Shown here in pieces: positions 55,519 to 63,921 of a stretch of DNA of 64,000 bases (the stretch's first letter is position 1; each line of letters starts with the position of its first letter). Under the pieces are notes generated by a model that saw only the letters and a program-made list of their open reading frames with translations, was not told the DNA's origin and searched no databases. The position numbers and the translations under genes are program-made. Source of the DNA: Halomonas gemina (lineage in GTDB: Bacteria > Pseudomonadota > Gammaproteobacteria > Pseudomonadales > Halomonadaceae). The stretch lies in the NCBI RefSeq assembly GCF_023554995.1, contig NZ_JAMJPK010000006.1, positions 186,001-250,000 on the forward strand, written 5' to 3'.

Positions 55519-56435
55519 GCCGGATCGAGCTCTGCCTGACGGCAGCGCTCGATGGCGTCGGTGACGGCATCGATGGCCCGGGGCCGCGGGAAGCTGGCGC
55601 GCCAGGCGATGGCCACGGTCCGCGAAGGTGCCGGGGCAGAGAAGGGGCGGCTGATCAGCATGCCGCTCTCGTAGTGGCCGGTGCCGATGGCCGAGTGGGG
55701 CAGCACGGTGATGCCGAGCTTGGAGGCCACCATGTGGCGGATGGTCTCCAGCGAGCCGCCCTCGGCGGTGAGGGTATTGCTGGGGCTGGCGAGCTGGTGG
55801 CTGATCGCCGGGCAGGCCTCGAGGATCTGGTCACGGAAGCAGTGGCCCTCGCCGAGCAGCAGCAGCCGCTCCTCCAGCAGGTCCTCCTTGTCGATGTCCT
55901 CCCGGGAGGCCCAGCGATGGTCGGCCGGCAGCAGCACCTCGAAGGCCTCCTCGTAGAGCGGCTTGGTGACCACGTCGGTCTCGGTGAAGGGCAGCGCGAT
56001 GATGATGGCATCCAGTTCGCCGCTGCGCAGCTTGCGGCGCAGGTTACCGGTGAAGCCCTCCTCGATATAGAGCGACATCTGCGGGGCACGCCGCGAGAGC
56101 TCCGGGATCAGGTGAGGGAAGAGGTAGGGGCCGATGGTGTAGATGGCGCCGATGCGCAGGGGGCTCGCCAGCTGGTCGCGACCGGCCGTGGCGAGTTCCT
56201 TGATGACGCTGGCCTGTTCCAGCACGCGCTGGGCCTGTTCGACGATTCGCTCGCCCATGGGGGTGACCTGCACGGTGGATTTGGAGCGCTCGAACAGGGC
56301 CACGCCCAGCTCCTCCTCGAGCTTCTTGACGGCCACCGAGAGCGTCGGCTGGGAGACGAAGCAGCGCTCCGCCGCGCGTCCGAAATGGCGCTCCTGGGCC
56401 AGTGTCACGATGTAGCGGAGTTCTGTTAGAGTCAT
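55515..56435 (-). CDS. oxyR: Peroxide-sensing LysR regulator OxyR
   Basis: The 306-residue activator has an N-terminal helix-turn-helix (HFGRAAERCFVSQPTLSVAVKKLEEELG) and a C-terminal sensor. The redox cysteines lie in GEGHCFRDQILEAC. With ATG 56435 (MTLTELRYIV) they are Cys199 and Cys208, exactly the E. coli numbering, which supports this start over one six codons upstream. Peroxide forms a disulfide between them and activates catalase and peroxidase genes. It is divergent from the SDR gene and upstream of recG. Confidence 0.95.
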   Translation of the reverse strand: MTLTELRYIVTLAQERHFGRAAERCFVSQPTLSVAVKKLEEELGVALFERSKSTVQVTPMGERIVEQAQRVLEQASVIKELATAGRDQLASPLRIGAIYTIGPYLFPHLIPELSRRAPQMSLYIEEGFTGNLRRKLRSGELDAIIIALPFTETDVVTKPLYEEAFEVLLPADHRWASREDIDKEDLLEERLLLLGEGHCFRDQILEACPAISHQLASPSNTLTAEGGSLETIRHMVASKLGITVLPHSAIGTGHYESGMLISRPFSAPAPSRTVAIAWRASFPRPRAIDAVTDAIERCRQAELDPA

Positions 56436-56549
56436 TGTGGTGCCGGCAGGCATCCTCTTCCGAACGGGTGATGGTCACAGGCGATCTCGCCCGACACCAA
56501 GGGACACAATAATGCCAATAGGGACTTTTTATCAGGGGGCGAGGGAAAG

Positions 56550-57422
56550 GTGAAGACGACGACACTGATTCTGGGCTGCGGCGACATCGGCATGGCACTG
56601 GGACGCGAGCTGCACGAGGCGGGGCACCGGGTGATCGGGGCGCGCCGCAACCCGGGCGCACTGGAGGGCAGCGGGCTGGAGGCCGTCGCGGTCGACCTGA
56701 ACGAGCCAACCACCCTGGCCGGGCTGCCCGATGCCGAGACACTGGTCTACGTGGTCAGCGCCGACCGCTTCGACGAGGCGGCCTATCGCGCCGCCTACCT
56801 CGATGGCCTGACCGCGGTGCTGGCCGAATTCGCCGCCCGTGACACGCCGCCCGGGCGGGTGTTCTTCGTCTCCTCGACCAGCGTCTACGCCCAACGCGAT
56901 GGCGAGGTGGTCGACGAGACCAGCCCCGTCGAGCCCTCGGGCTTCTCGGGCCTGCTGATGCGCGAGGCCGAGCAGGCGCTGATCGACCATGACCTGCCGG
57001 GCACCGTGGTGCGCTTCTCGGGCATCTACGGCCCGGGCCGTGACCGCCTGATCCGCCAGGTCGGCGAGGGACGTATCGCCCCGGCGAGCCCCGTCATGTA
57101 CTCCAACCGCATCCACCGCGACGACTGCGCCGGAATCCTGGCGCACCTGATTGGCCGGCAGCTGGCCGGCGACCCCCTCGAGGCGCTCTATCTCGCCAGC
57201 GACTGCGAGCCGGCGCCCCTGCACGAGGTGATGGCCTGGCTGGCGAAGCAGTTGAAGGTCGAGGCCACCGAGACCATCCAGTCGCCGCTGCGCCGGCGTG
57301 CCAGCAAGCGCTGCGACAATACCCGGCTTCTCGAGAGCGGCTATCGCTTCCACTACCCGAGCTTCCGCGAGGGCTATGCCCAGGTGCTGAAGGCGGGGGG
57401 CTTCCTGCCCGAGAGGGCGTGA
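56550..57422 (+). CDS. NAD(P)-dependent epimerase-like SDR (YeeZ type)
   Basis: The 290-residue atypical SDR has a glycine motif LILGCGDIGMALGRELHEAG near residue 6. VFFVSSTSVYAQRDGEVVDE carries the Ser-based active site region, and YSNRIHRDDCAGILAHL is conserved in YeeZ-like proteins. The usual catalytic Tyr-x3-Lys is not obvious, so catalysis is doubtful. The start is GTG at 56550 with GAGGG five bases upstream. It faces oxyR across a 114-bp shared promoter region, which raises the chance that OxyR influences it. Confidence 0.75.
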   Translation: MKTTTLILGCGDIGMALGRELHEAGHRVIGARRNPGALEGSGLEAVAVDLNEPTTLAGLPDAETLVYVVSADRFDEAAYRAAYLDGLTAVLAEFAARDTPPGRVFFVSSTSVYAQRDGEVVDETSPVEPSGFSGLLMREAEQALIDHDLPGTVVRFSGIYGPGRDRLIRQVGEGRIAPASPVMYSNRIHRDDCAGILAHLIGRQLAGDPLEALYLASDCEPAPLHEVMAWLAKQLKVEATETIQSPLRRRASKRCDNTRLLESGYRFHYPSFREGYAQVLKAGGFLPERA

Positions 57423-57449
57423 TGGAGCCCCGATAGGAAGACGGCCCGC

Positions 57450-57965
57450 TCAGGCCACCGGTGAACGAGCCAGGGTCTGGTAGCGGGCGCCGTCGTTCTC
57501 GGTGAAGGAGCGCACCAGTGAGAATCGCCGCCACGGCCAGGCCAGGTCGATCGTGGGCAGGCCCCGGGTCTCCAGTCGGCGGGCGCGGCGCAGCAGGGTG
57601 ACGTGGGGCACGAAGTGCTCCAGCCTGTGGTTGAACCCGAACGCTGCGAGCCCGTCCCACAGTGACCCATGGAGCCGCGCCAGCGCCGTGTCGGGTTCCC
57701 GGCCGCCGACCCAGACGATGCCGGGGCGACGGAAGGTGCCCCAGGCATCGAGCCGCCACTCCCCCGATGGGATCGACCGCTCACCGACCCAGGCCGAGAG
57801 CGCCGTCACCCGCTCCTCGGGCACCTCGCCGAGGAAGGCCAGCGTCAGGTGCAGGCTTTCGTCTGGCATGCGCCGCCCGCCGCAGCGGGCCTGGGCGAGA
57901 TCGGCCAGTTCCCCCAGCCGCTCGCGAAGTGAATCAGGCGGCTCCAGCGCCAGAAATAAACGCAA
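57450..57965 (-). CDS. thpR: RNA 2',3'-cyclic phosphodiesterase ThpR (LigT)
   Basis: The 171-residue 2H phosphoesterase has both HxTx motifs: HLTLAFLGEV near residue 40 and HVTLLRR near residue 125. It opens 2',3'-cyclic ends of RNA and was first seen as a tRNA ligase in vitro. The start is TTG at 57965, with GGAAGGA eight bases upstream, because no ATG lies ahead of the conserved RLFLALEPP. It follows ridA by 17 bp at the end of the gmk-rpoZ-spoT-ridA block. Confidence 0.9.
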   Translation of the reverse strand: MRLFLALEPPDSLRERLGELADLAQARCGGRRMPDESLHLTLAFLGEVPEERVTALSAWVGERSIPSGEWRLDAWGTFRRPGIVWVGGREPDTALARLHGSLWDGLAAFGFNHRLEHFVPHVTLLRRARRLETRGLPTIDLAWPWRRFSLVRSFTENDGARYQTLARSPVA

Positions 57966-57982
57966 TAAGATCGTCCTTCCGC

Positions 57983-58372
57983 TCAGTCGCCGATGACCAT
58001 GATCCCCTCCGCCTCGAACTGCGCGCCCTTGGGCAGCGCCTTGACGCCGATGGCGGCGCGGGCCGGATAGGGCCTCTCGAAGAACTCTTCCATCACCTCG
58101 TTGACCACGGCGAAGTTGTCCAGGTCGACCAGGTAGAGGTTGAGCTTGACCACGTCCTGCAGGGTGCCGGCGGCCTCCTCGCAGACGGCCCTGAGGTTGG
58201 TGAAGACCTGGCGCGCCTGGGCCTCGAAGTCGTCGGAGACGAGCGTCATGGTGGCCGGGTCCAGCGGGATCTGCCCGGAGAGGTAGACGGTGTTGCCGGC
58301 CTTGATGGCCTGGGAGTAGGGGCCGATGGCGGCGGGAGCCTGGTCGGTGTTGATCACGGCCTTGTTGCTCAT
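57983..58372 (-). CDS. ridA: RidA-family enamine/imine deaminase
   Basis: The 129-residue trimer-forming enzyme hydrolyses reactive enamines and imines made by PLP enzymes such as threonine dehydratase. It carries [28 protein letters not shown] and the C-terminal [20 protein letters not shown] with the family arginine and acidic residues. Size is standard. It lies 80 bp downstream of spoT, a place it also holds in Pseudomonas. Confidence 0.95.
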   Translation of the reverse strand: MSNKAVINTDQAPAAIGPYSQAIKAGNTVYLSGQIPLDPATMTLVSDDFEAQARQVFTNLRAVCEEAAGTLQDVVKLNLYLVDLDNFAVVNEVMEEFFERPYPARAAIGVKALPKGAQFEAEGIMVIGD

Positions 58373-58452
58373 GGTAATTCTCCTTTCAGTCCAGCGTCGC
58401 GAAATGGGAAAGCCGCCGCCGTCGCGTCATGCGGCCGGCGGGCGACAAGGGT

Positions 58453-60588
58453 TCAGTTGCCGAGGCGGGTGATGCGGCCTACGTGGGCGAGGTTGCGCAG
58501 GCGCTTGATGATGCGCGCCAGGTGCACGCGGTTGCGCACCGAGAGGATGAGGTTGACGATCGACAGCCGCGCATCGCGTTCCTCGATGCCGATGTGCTCG
58601 ATGTTGGCGCCGGCGTCGGTGACCAGCGCGGCGAGTTCCGCTACCAGGCCGCGGCGGCTCTCCACCTCCAGGCGCAGGGCGGCCGGGAAGTCCTCGTCGA
58701 TGTCGTCGGACCACTCCAGGGCGAACAGCTTGTCCGGGTCGTTCCTGAGCTCGGCGAGGTTGCGGCACTCGGTGCGGTGGACCACGATGCCCTTGCCCGC
58801 GGAGAGGTGGCCGACCACCGGGTCGCCGGGCAGCGGACGGCAGCAGCGGGCGAACTTGATCACCATGCCTTCCGCGCCGCTGATCACGACCGGTCTCTGG
58901 GCATGCGACGGCTGCGCCGCGGGCTGGCCCGTCTCGCCCTGCTGCAGCTCGAGCAGCCGGCGGGCCACCACATGGGCAACCCGGGTGCCCAGCCCGATGG
59001 ATTCCAGCAGGCTCTCCTGCCCCTTCAGCGAATGCTCCTTGAGCAGGCTCTCGAGCAGGCCCTCGGGCAGCTCCTCCAGGCTGGTCTCGAACGGCGCCAG
59101 GGCCTTGTTGAGCAGGCGTCGGCCCAGCTGTACCGCCTCGGTGTGCTGCTGGTGCTTGAGCGCGTGGCGGATCGCCGAGCGCGCCTTGGCGGTGACCACG
59201 AAGTTGAGCCAGGCCAGGTTGGGCCGCGCCCCGGGAGCGGTGATGATCTCCAGGGTCTGGCCGCTCTCCAGGCGGGTGGAGAGCGGCGCCAGGTGGCGGT
59301 CGATGCGACAGGCGATGCAGCTGTTGCCGATGTCGGTATGCACGCTGTAGGCGAAGTCGATCACCGTGGCGCCCTGGGGCAGCTCCATGATGTCGCCCTT
59401 GGGCGTGAACACGTAGATGTCGTCGGGGAAGAGGTCGTTCTTGACGTGCTCGATGAACTCCAGCGAATCCCCGGCGTGGCGCTGCATCTCCAGCAGGCCC
59501 TTGACCCAGGCCCGGGCCCGGGCATGGCTGCCCTGGGCGATGGGGTGCTCGGTCTGGCCGGCCTTGTAGAGCCAGTGGGCGGCGATGCCGTTGTTGGCCA
59601 GGGCCTCCATCTCGCGGGTGCGGATCTGCACCTCGATGGGCATGCCGCCACGGCCGAACAGGGTGGTGTGCAGGCTCTGGTAGCCGTTGGCCTTGGGGAT
59701 GGCGATGTAGTCCTTGAAGCGACCCGGCACCGGCTTGTAGAGGTTGTGCACCACGCCGAGGATCCGGTAGCAGCTGTCGACGTTCTCGGTGATGATGCGA
59801 AAGCCGAAGACGTCCATGATCTCGGCGAAGGACTTCCGCTGGTCGCGCATCTTGCGGTAGATCGACAGCAGGTGCTTCTGGCGGCCGATCACCGTGCCCG
59901 GCAGCCCCTCGTCGTCGAGGCTCTGCTGCAGGCTGGTCTGGAGTTGGCGGATCGTCGAGCGGCGATGGCCCCGGGCGCTGGAGACGGCGCGCTTGATGCG
60001 CTCGGCGCGCATCGGATAGAGGGCCTGGAAGGAGAGGTCCTCGAGCTCGACCCGAATGGTGTTGATGCCCAGCCGACTGGCGATGCGGGCGTAGATCTCC
60101 AGGGTCTCGCGGGCGATGCGGCGTTTCTTCTCGGGGCGCAGCGCGCCCAGGGTGCGCATGTTGTGCAGGCGGTCGGCGAGCTTGACGATGATCACCCGGA
60201 TGTCGCGCGACATCGCCAGCACCATCTTCTGGAAGTTCTCGGCCTGGGCGACCGCCTTGTCCTCGAAGGTGATCTGGGTCAGCTTGGAGACGCCGTCGAC
60301 CAACTCGGCGACGGGCTTGCCGAACTGTTCGCCCAGGGCCTTCTTGGAGACCCCGGTATCCTCGATGACGTCGTGCAGCATCGCGGCCATCAGGCTCTGA
60401 TGGTCCATGTGCATGTTGGCCAGGATGTTGGCCACCGCCAGGGGGTGCGTGACGTAGGGCTCGCCGGAGCGCCGCCGCTGGCCGTCGTGGGCCTGCTCGG
60501 CATAGTAGAAGGCGCGCCTGACCTGCCGGATCTCGTCCTGGGGAAGGTAGCCGCCGAGTCGGTCGGCCAGGTCATCGATGGTGAACAT
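58453..60588 (-). CDS. spoT: Bifunctional (p)ppGpp synthetase/hydrolase SpoT
   Basis: The 711-residue enzyme both makes and degrades (p)ppGpp. The hydrolase domain has His48 (YVTHPLAVA) and the HD pair His72-Asp73 (AAMLHDVIEDT). The synthetase domain carries the RFKD (RXKD) sequence in GRFKDYIAIPKANGYQSLHTTLFG, typical of SpoT/Rel rather than RelA. The TGS domain begins IYVFTPKGDIMELPQGATVIDFAYSVHTDIGN. The C-terminal zinc-finger-like and ACT segments follow (SRRGLVAELAALVTDAGANI). It is third in the gmk-rpoZ-spoT order. Confidence 0.96.
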   Translation of the reverse strand: MFTIDDLADRLGGYLPQDEIRQVRRAFYYAEQAHDGQRRRSGEPYVTHPLAVANILANMHMDHQSLMAAMLHDVIEDTGVSKKALGEQFGKPVAELVDGVSKLTQITFEDKAVAQAENFQKMVLAMSRDIRVIIVKLADRLHNMRTLGALRPEKKRRIARETLEIYARIASRLGINTIRVELEDLSFQALYPMRAERIKRAVSSARGHRRSTIRQLQTSLQQSLDDEGLPGTVIGRQKHLLSIYRKMRDQRKSFAEIMDVFGFRIITENVDSCYRILGVVHNLYKPVPGRFKDYIAIPKANGYQSLHTTLFGRGGMPIEVQIRTREMEALANNGIAAHWLYKAGQTEHPIAQGSHARARAWVKGLLEMQRHAGDSLEFIEHVKNDLFPDDIYVFTPKGDIMELPQGATVIDFAYSVHTDIGNSCIACRIDRHLAPLSTRLESGQTLEIITAPGARPNLAWLNFVVTAKARSAIRHALKHQQHTEAVQLGRRLLNKALAPFETSLEELPEGLLESLLKEHSLKGQESLLESIGLGTRVAHVVARRLLELQQGETGQPAAQPSHAQRPVVISGAEGMVIKFARCCRPLPGDPVVGHLSAGKGIVVHRTECRNLAELRNDPDKLFALEWSDDIDEDFPAALRLEVESRRGLVAELAALVTDAGANIEHIGIEERDARLSIVNLILSVRNRVHLARIIKRLRNLAHVGRITRLGN

Positions 60589-60654
60589 GCGGCGCGCCCT
60601 GACTGCTGCGTGATGGCCCTGAGGGAAAGCGCTCCTGCGCCGGGAGGGGCAGGA

Positions 60655-60918
60655 TCACTCCTCGAGGTGGGTGCCCGGCTCGAACTCGGGCCGGACGCGC
60701 ACCGGTGCGGCCTCGACGGGCTCATCGAGCACGCTGGCGTCGACCAGCCCTTCGGCGATCTCGCGCAGCGCCATGACGGTGGGCTTGTCGTTCTCCCAGG
60801 GCAAGAGGGCGTCGCGGGAGCCGCGGGCCAGCTGGCGGGCACGGTGAGTGGAGATCATCACCAGCTTGAAGCGGTTTTCGACGTTTTCCAGACAATCTTC
60901 GACGGTGACACGTGCCAT
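60655..60918 (-). CDS. rpoZ: RNA polymerase omega subunit
   Basis: The 87-residue protein starts [29 protein letters not shown], almost the same as other gammaproteobacterial omegas. [17 protein letters not shown] is the conserved second block. It helps fold and hold the beta-prime subunit and is needed for ppGpp binding at one site, fitting its place before spoT. The tail ([19 protein letters not shown]) is acidic and variable. Confidence 0.96.
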   Translation of the reverse strand: MARVTVEDCLENVENRFKLVMISTHRARQLARGSRDALLPWENDKPTVMALREIAEGLVDASVLDEPVEAAPVRVRPEFEPGTHLEE

Positions 60919-61003
60919 GGCTGCCTTCCTGAATAGTGCTGACGGGCAAAACCCCGGCCGACGTGGGGACGTCCCGGGAATTCCACCGATGGGTAGACCG
61001 GAT

Positions 61004-61033
61004 AGATTACTCGACGCCCGGCTGCCCTGACAA
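61004..61033 (-). promoter_or_regulatory. Likely rpoZ promoter
   Basis: On the minus strand TTGTCA (61033-61028) and TAATCT (61009-61004) are 18 bp apart, about 90 bp upstream of the rpoZ start. Each matches five and four of six consensus bases respectively. It would allow rpoZ-spoT to be transcribed apart from gmk. Confidence 0.5.
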
Positions 61034-61097
61034 GCGCCGCGGCGGGGGCAGGACCGGCGCCGTGGCCGGATTCACGACCAGCGCCGCTGCCGAAGAG

Positions 61098-61712
61098 TCA
61101 AGACAAGAGTGCGGCGAGCAGCGGGGCATGGTGCTCGCTCACCTTCTCGCGGGTCAGGCGACGGGCGATGACCAGCGACTGCAGCTCGCGCAGGGCGGTG
61201 GTGAAGTCGTCGTTGATCACCAGGTAGTCGTACTCGTCGTGGTGGGTCATCTCGTCCACCGCATCGCGCATGCGTCGGGCGATCACCGCGTGCTCGTCGG
61301 TGCCGCGGCTGGCCAGCCGGCGCTCCAGCTCGTCCCGCGAGGGGGGGAGGATGAACACCGAGACGGCATCGGGCAGCTGATGGCGAACCTGGCGGGCGCC
61401 CTGCCAGTCGATCTCCAGGATCACGTCCTGGCCGGCGGCGAGCATCGCCTCCACGTTGCGGCGCGAGGTGCCGTAGTAGTTGTCGAAGACGCGGGCATAC
61501 TCGAAGAAGTCGCCGTGCTCGATCATCGCCTCGAAGGCCGGCACGTCCACGAAGTGGTAGTTGACGCCATCCACCTCGCCCTCGCGGCGCTCGCGGGTGG
61601 TGTGGGAGACCGAGACCTGGATGCCGTCGAGGCTTTCGATCAACTCGCGCACCAGGCTGGTCTTGCCGGCACCGGAGGGAGCGGAAACGATGAAGAGCGT
61701 ACCTTGGGCCAT
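61098..61712 (-). CDS. gmk: Guanylate kinase
   Basis: The 204-residue enzyme phosphorylates GMP to GDP. The P-loop is APSGAGKTSL near 11-20. SVSHTTRERREGEVDGVNYHFV binds GMP, and VILEIDWQGARQV follows. ATG 61712 (MAQGTLFIVSAPSG) is preferred, since the frame upstream has no family similarity. It is the first gene of the leftward gmk-rpoZ-spoT block. Upstream, where yicC is usual in relatives, the sequence turns AT-rich and unrelated. Confidence 0.96.
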   Translation of the reverse strand: MAQGTLFIVSAPSGAGKTSLVRELIESLDGIQVSVSHTTRERREGEVDGVNYHFVDVPAFEAMIEHGDFFEYARVFDNYYGTSRRNVEAMLAAGQDVILEIDWQGARQVRHQLPDAVSVFILPPSRDELERRLASRGTDEHAVIARRMRDAVDEMTHHDEYDYLVINDDFTTALRELQSLVIARRLTREKVSEHHAPLLAALLS

Positions 61713-61968
61713 GAGCAGGGGTCCCCGACGTGACAACGGATGGTGAGCGGCTGCGCAAAGGGCGAAGTATCGCACACAAAGGCGCCCGGCCTGTAGCCGG
61801 GGCCTACTCGATGTTCTGGATCCTAAGATAGGATAGAGATAATAAGCTAATAAAAATCATATACTTATATTGGTCATGTTTCGTTTTATCCCAGGTATAC
61901 TCCCCAATTCACTCCCCACCTGGCTGAGGCTGCTGAGATCGGTCAGAACGGTAGCCGGCATCGGGAGA
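61713..61968. other. AT-rich boundary between gmk and the accessory end
   Basis: No gene is seen. Positions 61805-61900 are strongly AT-rich (GATAGAGATAATAAGC, TAAAAATCATATACTTATA) in an otherwise GC-rich window. ACTCCCCA and ACTCCCCACC occur a few bases apart at about 61898-61920. The segment probably contains the gmk promoter and may mark the edge of an inserted region. Confidence 0.45.
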
Positions 61969-62439
61969 TTAGTGCGTGTCGTCTGTAAGGCGCCCAGAGC
62001 CAGATCTCTCGGCCAGTGCTCGCATCCGCGATCTTAATGTAGCGCCACCCGGCCGTGCCAGGTTCATGTCCTGCAGTGCCGCCTCCAGTTCCGTCAGCCG
62101 TTCTGAGACCAAGGCGCGGTAATCGTCAATCGATGTGCCTTTCAGTGGTGCGTCATCATCCCCCCCTATGCGGGCCTCCATACTGCACCGCTGATGGAGT
62201 TCCTCAGCCAAGACCTCGAGCAAGCTGTCGCTAATGCGGCGATATAGGGTTTTGTCCTGCTTGCGCTCTTCCCTGATCTTCTTGACCGCCTGCCTGTCGT
62301 GATCGTGCTGGTCTGCCGCGTCACTGATCACCTGACGAAGGGTCTCCACCTTCAGTTGTCCCCGTGCCTTGGCCAAACGGGCCAGATCCGCCCGTACCTG
62401 TTTGGGAAGTTGAAAACACACCGTGCCGTCTTGCTGCAC
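61969..62439 (-). CDS. Ribbon-helix-helix-like protein of unknown function
   Basis: The frame gives 156 residues from a GTG at 62439, although no good ribosome-binding site precedes it, so the start is uncertain. The first 45 residues (TVCFQLPKQVRADLARLAKA, then a KVETLRQVISDA helix) have the strand-helix-helix pattern of MetJ/Arc-type repressors. The remainder is charged and probably coiled coil (AVKKIREERKQDKTLY; VSERLTELEAALQDM), with the tail RMRALAERSGSGRLTDDTH. GC content and codon use look lower than in the neighbours, suggesting transfer. Its target is unknown. Confidence 0.5.
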   Translation of the reverse strand: MQQDGTVCFQLPKQVRADLARLAKARGQLKVETLRQVISDAADQHDHDRQAVKKIREERKQDKTLYRRISDSLLEVLAEELHQRCSMEARIGGDDDAPLKGTSIDDYRALVSERLTELEAALQDMNLARPGGATLRSRMRALAERSGSGRLTDDTH

Positions 62440-62491
62440 TCTGGAGGTGAGGGGGGCAGAGCCACCACCAGCAGGGTAGGGTGCTGGGGCC

Positions 62492-63775
62492 TCAGCCCCA
62501 CAGGTCCAGTAGCCGATACCAGTTGGTCATTGCCACGATGCCGAGTCGCCGCATCGAATAGAACGGGATCGCCTTGTGTGTCGTGATGGGGAGCGGCAGG
62601 CCTTCCTGGTTGCCGTCGATGAGATACTGGGCAAGCGGCTGGCCGATGGCGGTGCCCATGGCCACCCCGCGTCCCGAGTAGCCCAGCATGCATATGAGGC
62701 CGGGCTCTGGCTCGTGGAGGTGGGGCAGGAAGTCGGGGGTGACGGCGAAGCGGCCGAACCACCGCGACTCCCATTCCGTGCCCTTGAGCTGGGGAAAGAT
62801 ACGATCCAGCTTGTGCTCCACATCGCGGAAGGATTTCGCCGAGGCGGGATCGGCATAGGAGCCCCGGCCTCCCAGCAGGAGGCGACCCGCATCATCCATG
62901 CGCATGTAGGTCAGGACCCTGCGCGTGTCGGAGCAGCCCTGGCGTCCCGGGAAGATCGTGCGCTGGGCCTCGGCCGACAACGGCTTCGTGGCCACGATGA
63001 AGCTGGTGAGGTCGACGATGGACTTACGCAGGTCGGGGATCAGGTCATCGGAGTACCCGTTGGTGGCGACGACCACCTTGTCGGCGTTGAGGATCCCGGT
63101 GTTGGTGGTGACCTGCCAGCGGCCCTGGCGCTTGGAGATGTCCTTGGCCGGGGCGTTCTGGTAGACGTGGCCCCCCTTCTCGATGATGGTCCTCGCCAGC
63201 TCCCGCGCGAAGCTCAGGGGCTGGATGGTGCCGGCATTGGGATACAGGAAGGCGCTCTTGTAGAAGTCGCTGCCGATGCTTCGGGCCGCCTCGGCCTCGG
63301 AGAGCTCCTCCACGTCGACGCCATGTTCACGCCACTGCTCGGCGCGCTTCAGGGCAGACTCTCGGGCACTGGCGTTGTGGACCGCCTGCAACCAGCCCTG
63401 ATCATGAAGGTCGCAGTCGAGCTCATGCCTCTTGATGATGTCGATGGCCTTGTTGGAGCTGCTCTTGGCAAACTCGAAGACCTTGCGCCCCTGATGCTCG
63501 CCCAGTTTCTCAACCAGCTGGTGCGGGTCCCACTTCAGGCCGGGAATGATCTGGCCGCCGTTGCGGCCCGAGGCCCCCCAGCCGGGCTCGTGGCTGTCGA
63601 TGACGGCCACGCGGGATCCCTTCTCGACCATTGCCAGCGCCGTCGAGAGCCCGGTGAAGCCGGCCCCGACGATCACGACGTCATAGTCGGCCGTCCCCTC
63701 CAGGGTCCGGTATTCCGGTGCCGAAATCGCCGTTTTTGTCCAAAGAGAGTCCTCGAACCCAGCAAAGCCTGGCAT
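62492..63775 (-). CDS. FAD-dependent amine/amino acid oxidoreductase (PuuB/DadA-like)
   Basis: The 427-residue DAO-family flavoprotein has the dinucleotide motif VVIVGAGFTGLSTALAMVEKG near residue 33. GWGASGRNGGQIIPGLK is the typical PuuB/OrdL glycine-rich second block. GYSGRGVAMGTAIGQPLAQYLIDG closes the FAD site near 375. The family oxidises gamma-glutamylputrescine, glycine betaine derivatives or D-amino acids. The substrate here is unknown. It is divergently arranged with a LysR gene, so it is probably that regulator's target. A short GGGGC/GCCCC hairpin spans its stop codon. Confidence 0.85.
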   Translation of the reverse strand: MPGFAGFEDSLWTKTAISAPEYRTLEGTADYDVVIVGAGFTGLSTALAMVEKGSRVAVIDSHEPGWGASGRNGGQIIPGLKWDPHQLVEKLGEHQGRKVFEFAKSSSNKAIDIIKRHELDCDLHDQGWLQAVHNASARESALKRAEQWREHGVDVEELSEAEAARSIGSDFYKSAFLYPNAGTIQPLSFARELARTIIEKGGHVYQNAPAKDISKRQGRWQVTTNTGILNADKVVVATNGYSDDLIPDLRKSIVDLTSFIVATKPLSAEAQRTIFPGRQGCSDTRRVLTYMRMDDAGRLLLGGRGSYADPASAKSFRDVEHKLDRIFPQLKGTEWESRWFGRFAVTPDFLPHLHEPEPGLICMLGYSGRGVAMGTAIGQPLAQYLIDGNQEGLPLPITTHKAIPFYSMRRLGIVAMTNWYRLLDLWG

Positions 63776-63849
63776 GTGTCTTGTCCTCGTGGCCAGAAAT
63801 GATATCCCGACATGTTAGCTGGGCCATCGCATAATCATAATGAATATAT

Positions 63850-63885
63850 ATCAATTGTTGATAACTAGAGGTTATGCACGTAACC
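63850..63885. promoter_or_regulatory. Two palindromes in the oxidase-lysR intergenic region
   Basis: ATCAATTGTTGAT (63850-63862) is an inverted repeat with a T-N11-A core, the usual LysR operator pattern. GGTTA-TGCACG-TAACC (63870-63885) is a second perfect inverted repeat. Both lie in the AT-rich 140-bp gap between divergent genes. Confidence 0.55.
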
Positions 63886-63921
63886 TGAAGGCATCGGCTC
63901 AGGATATCCCCACGCATGACC

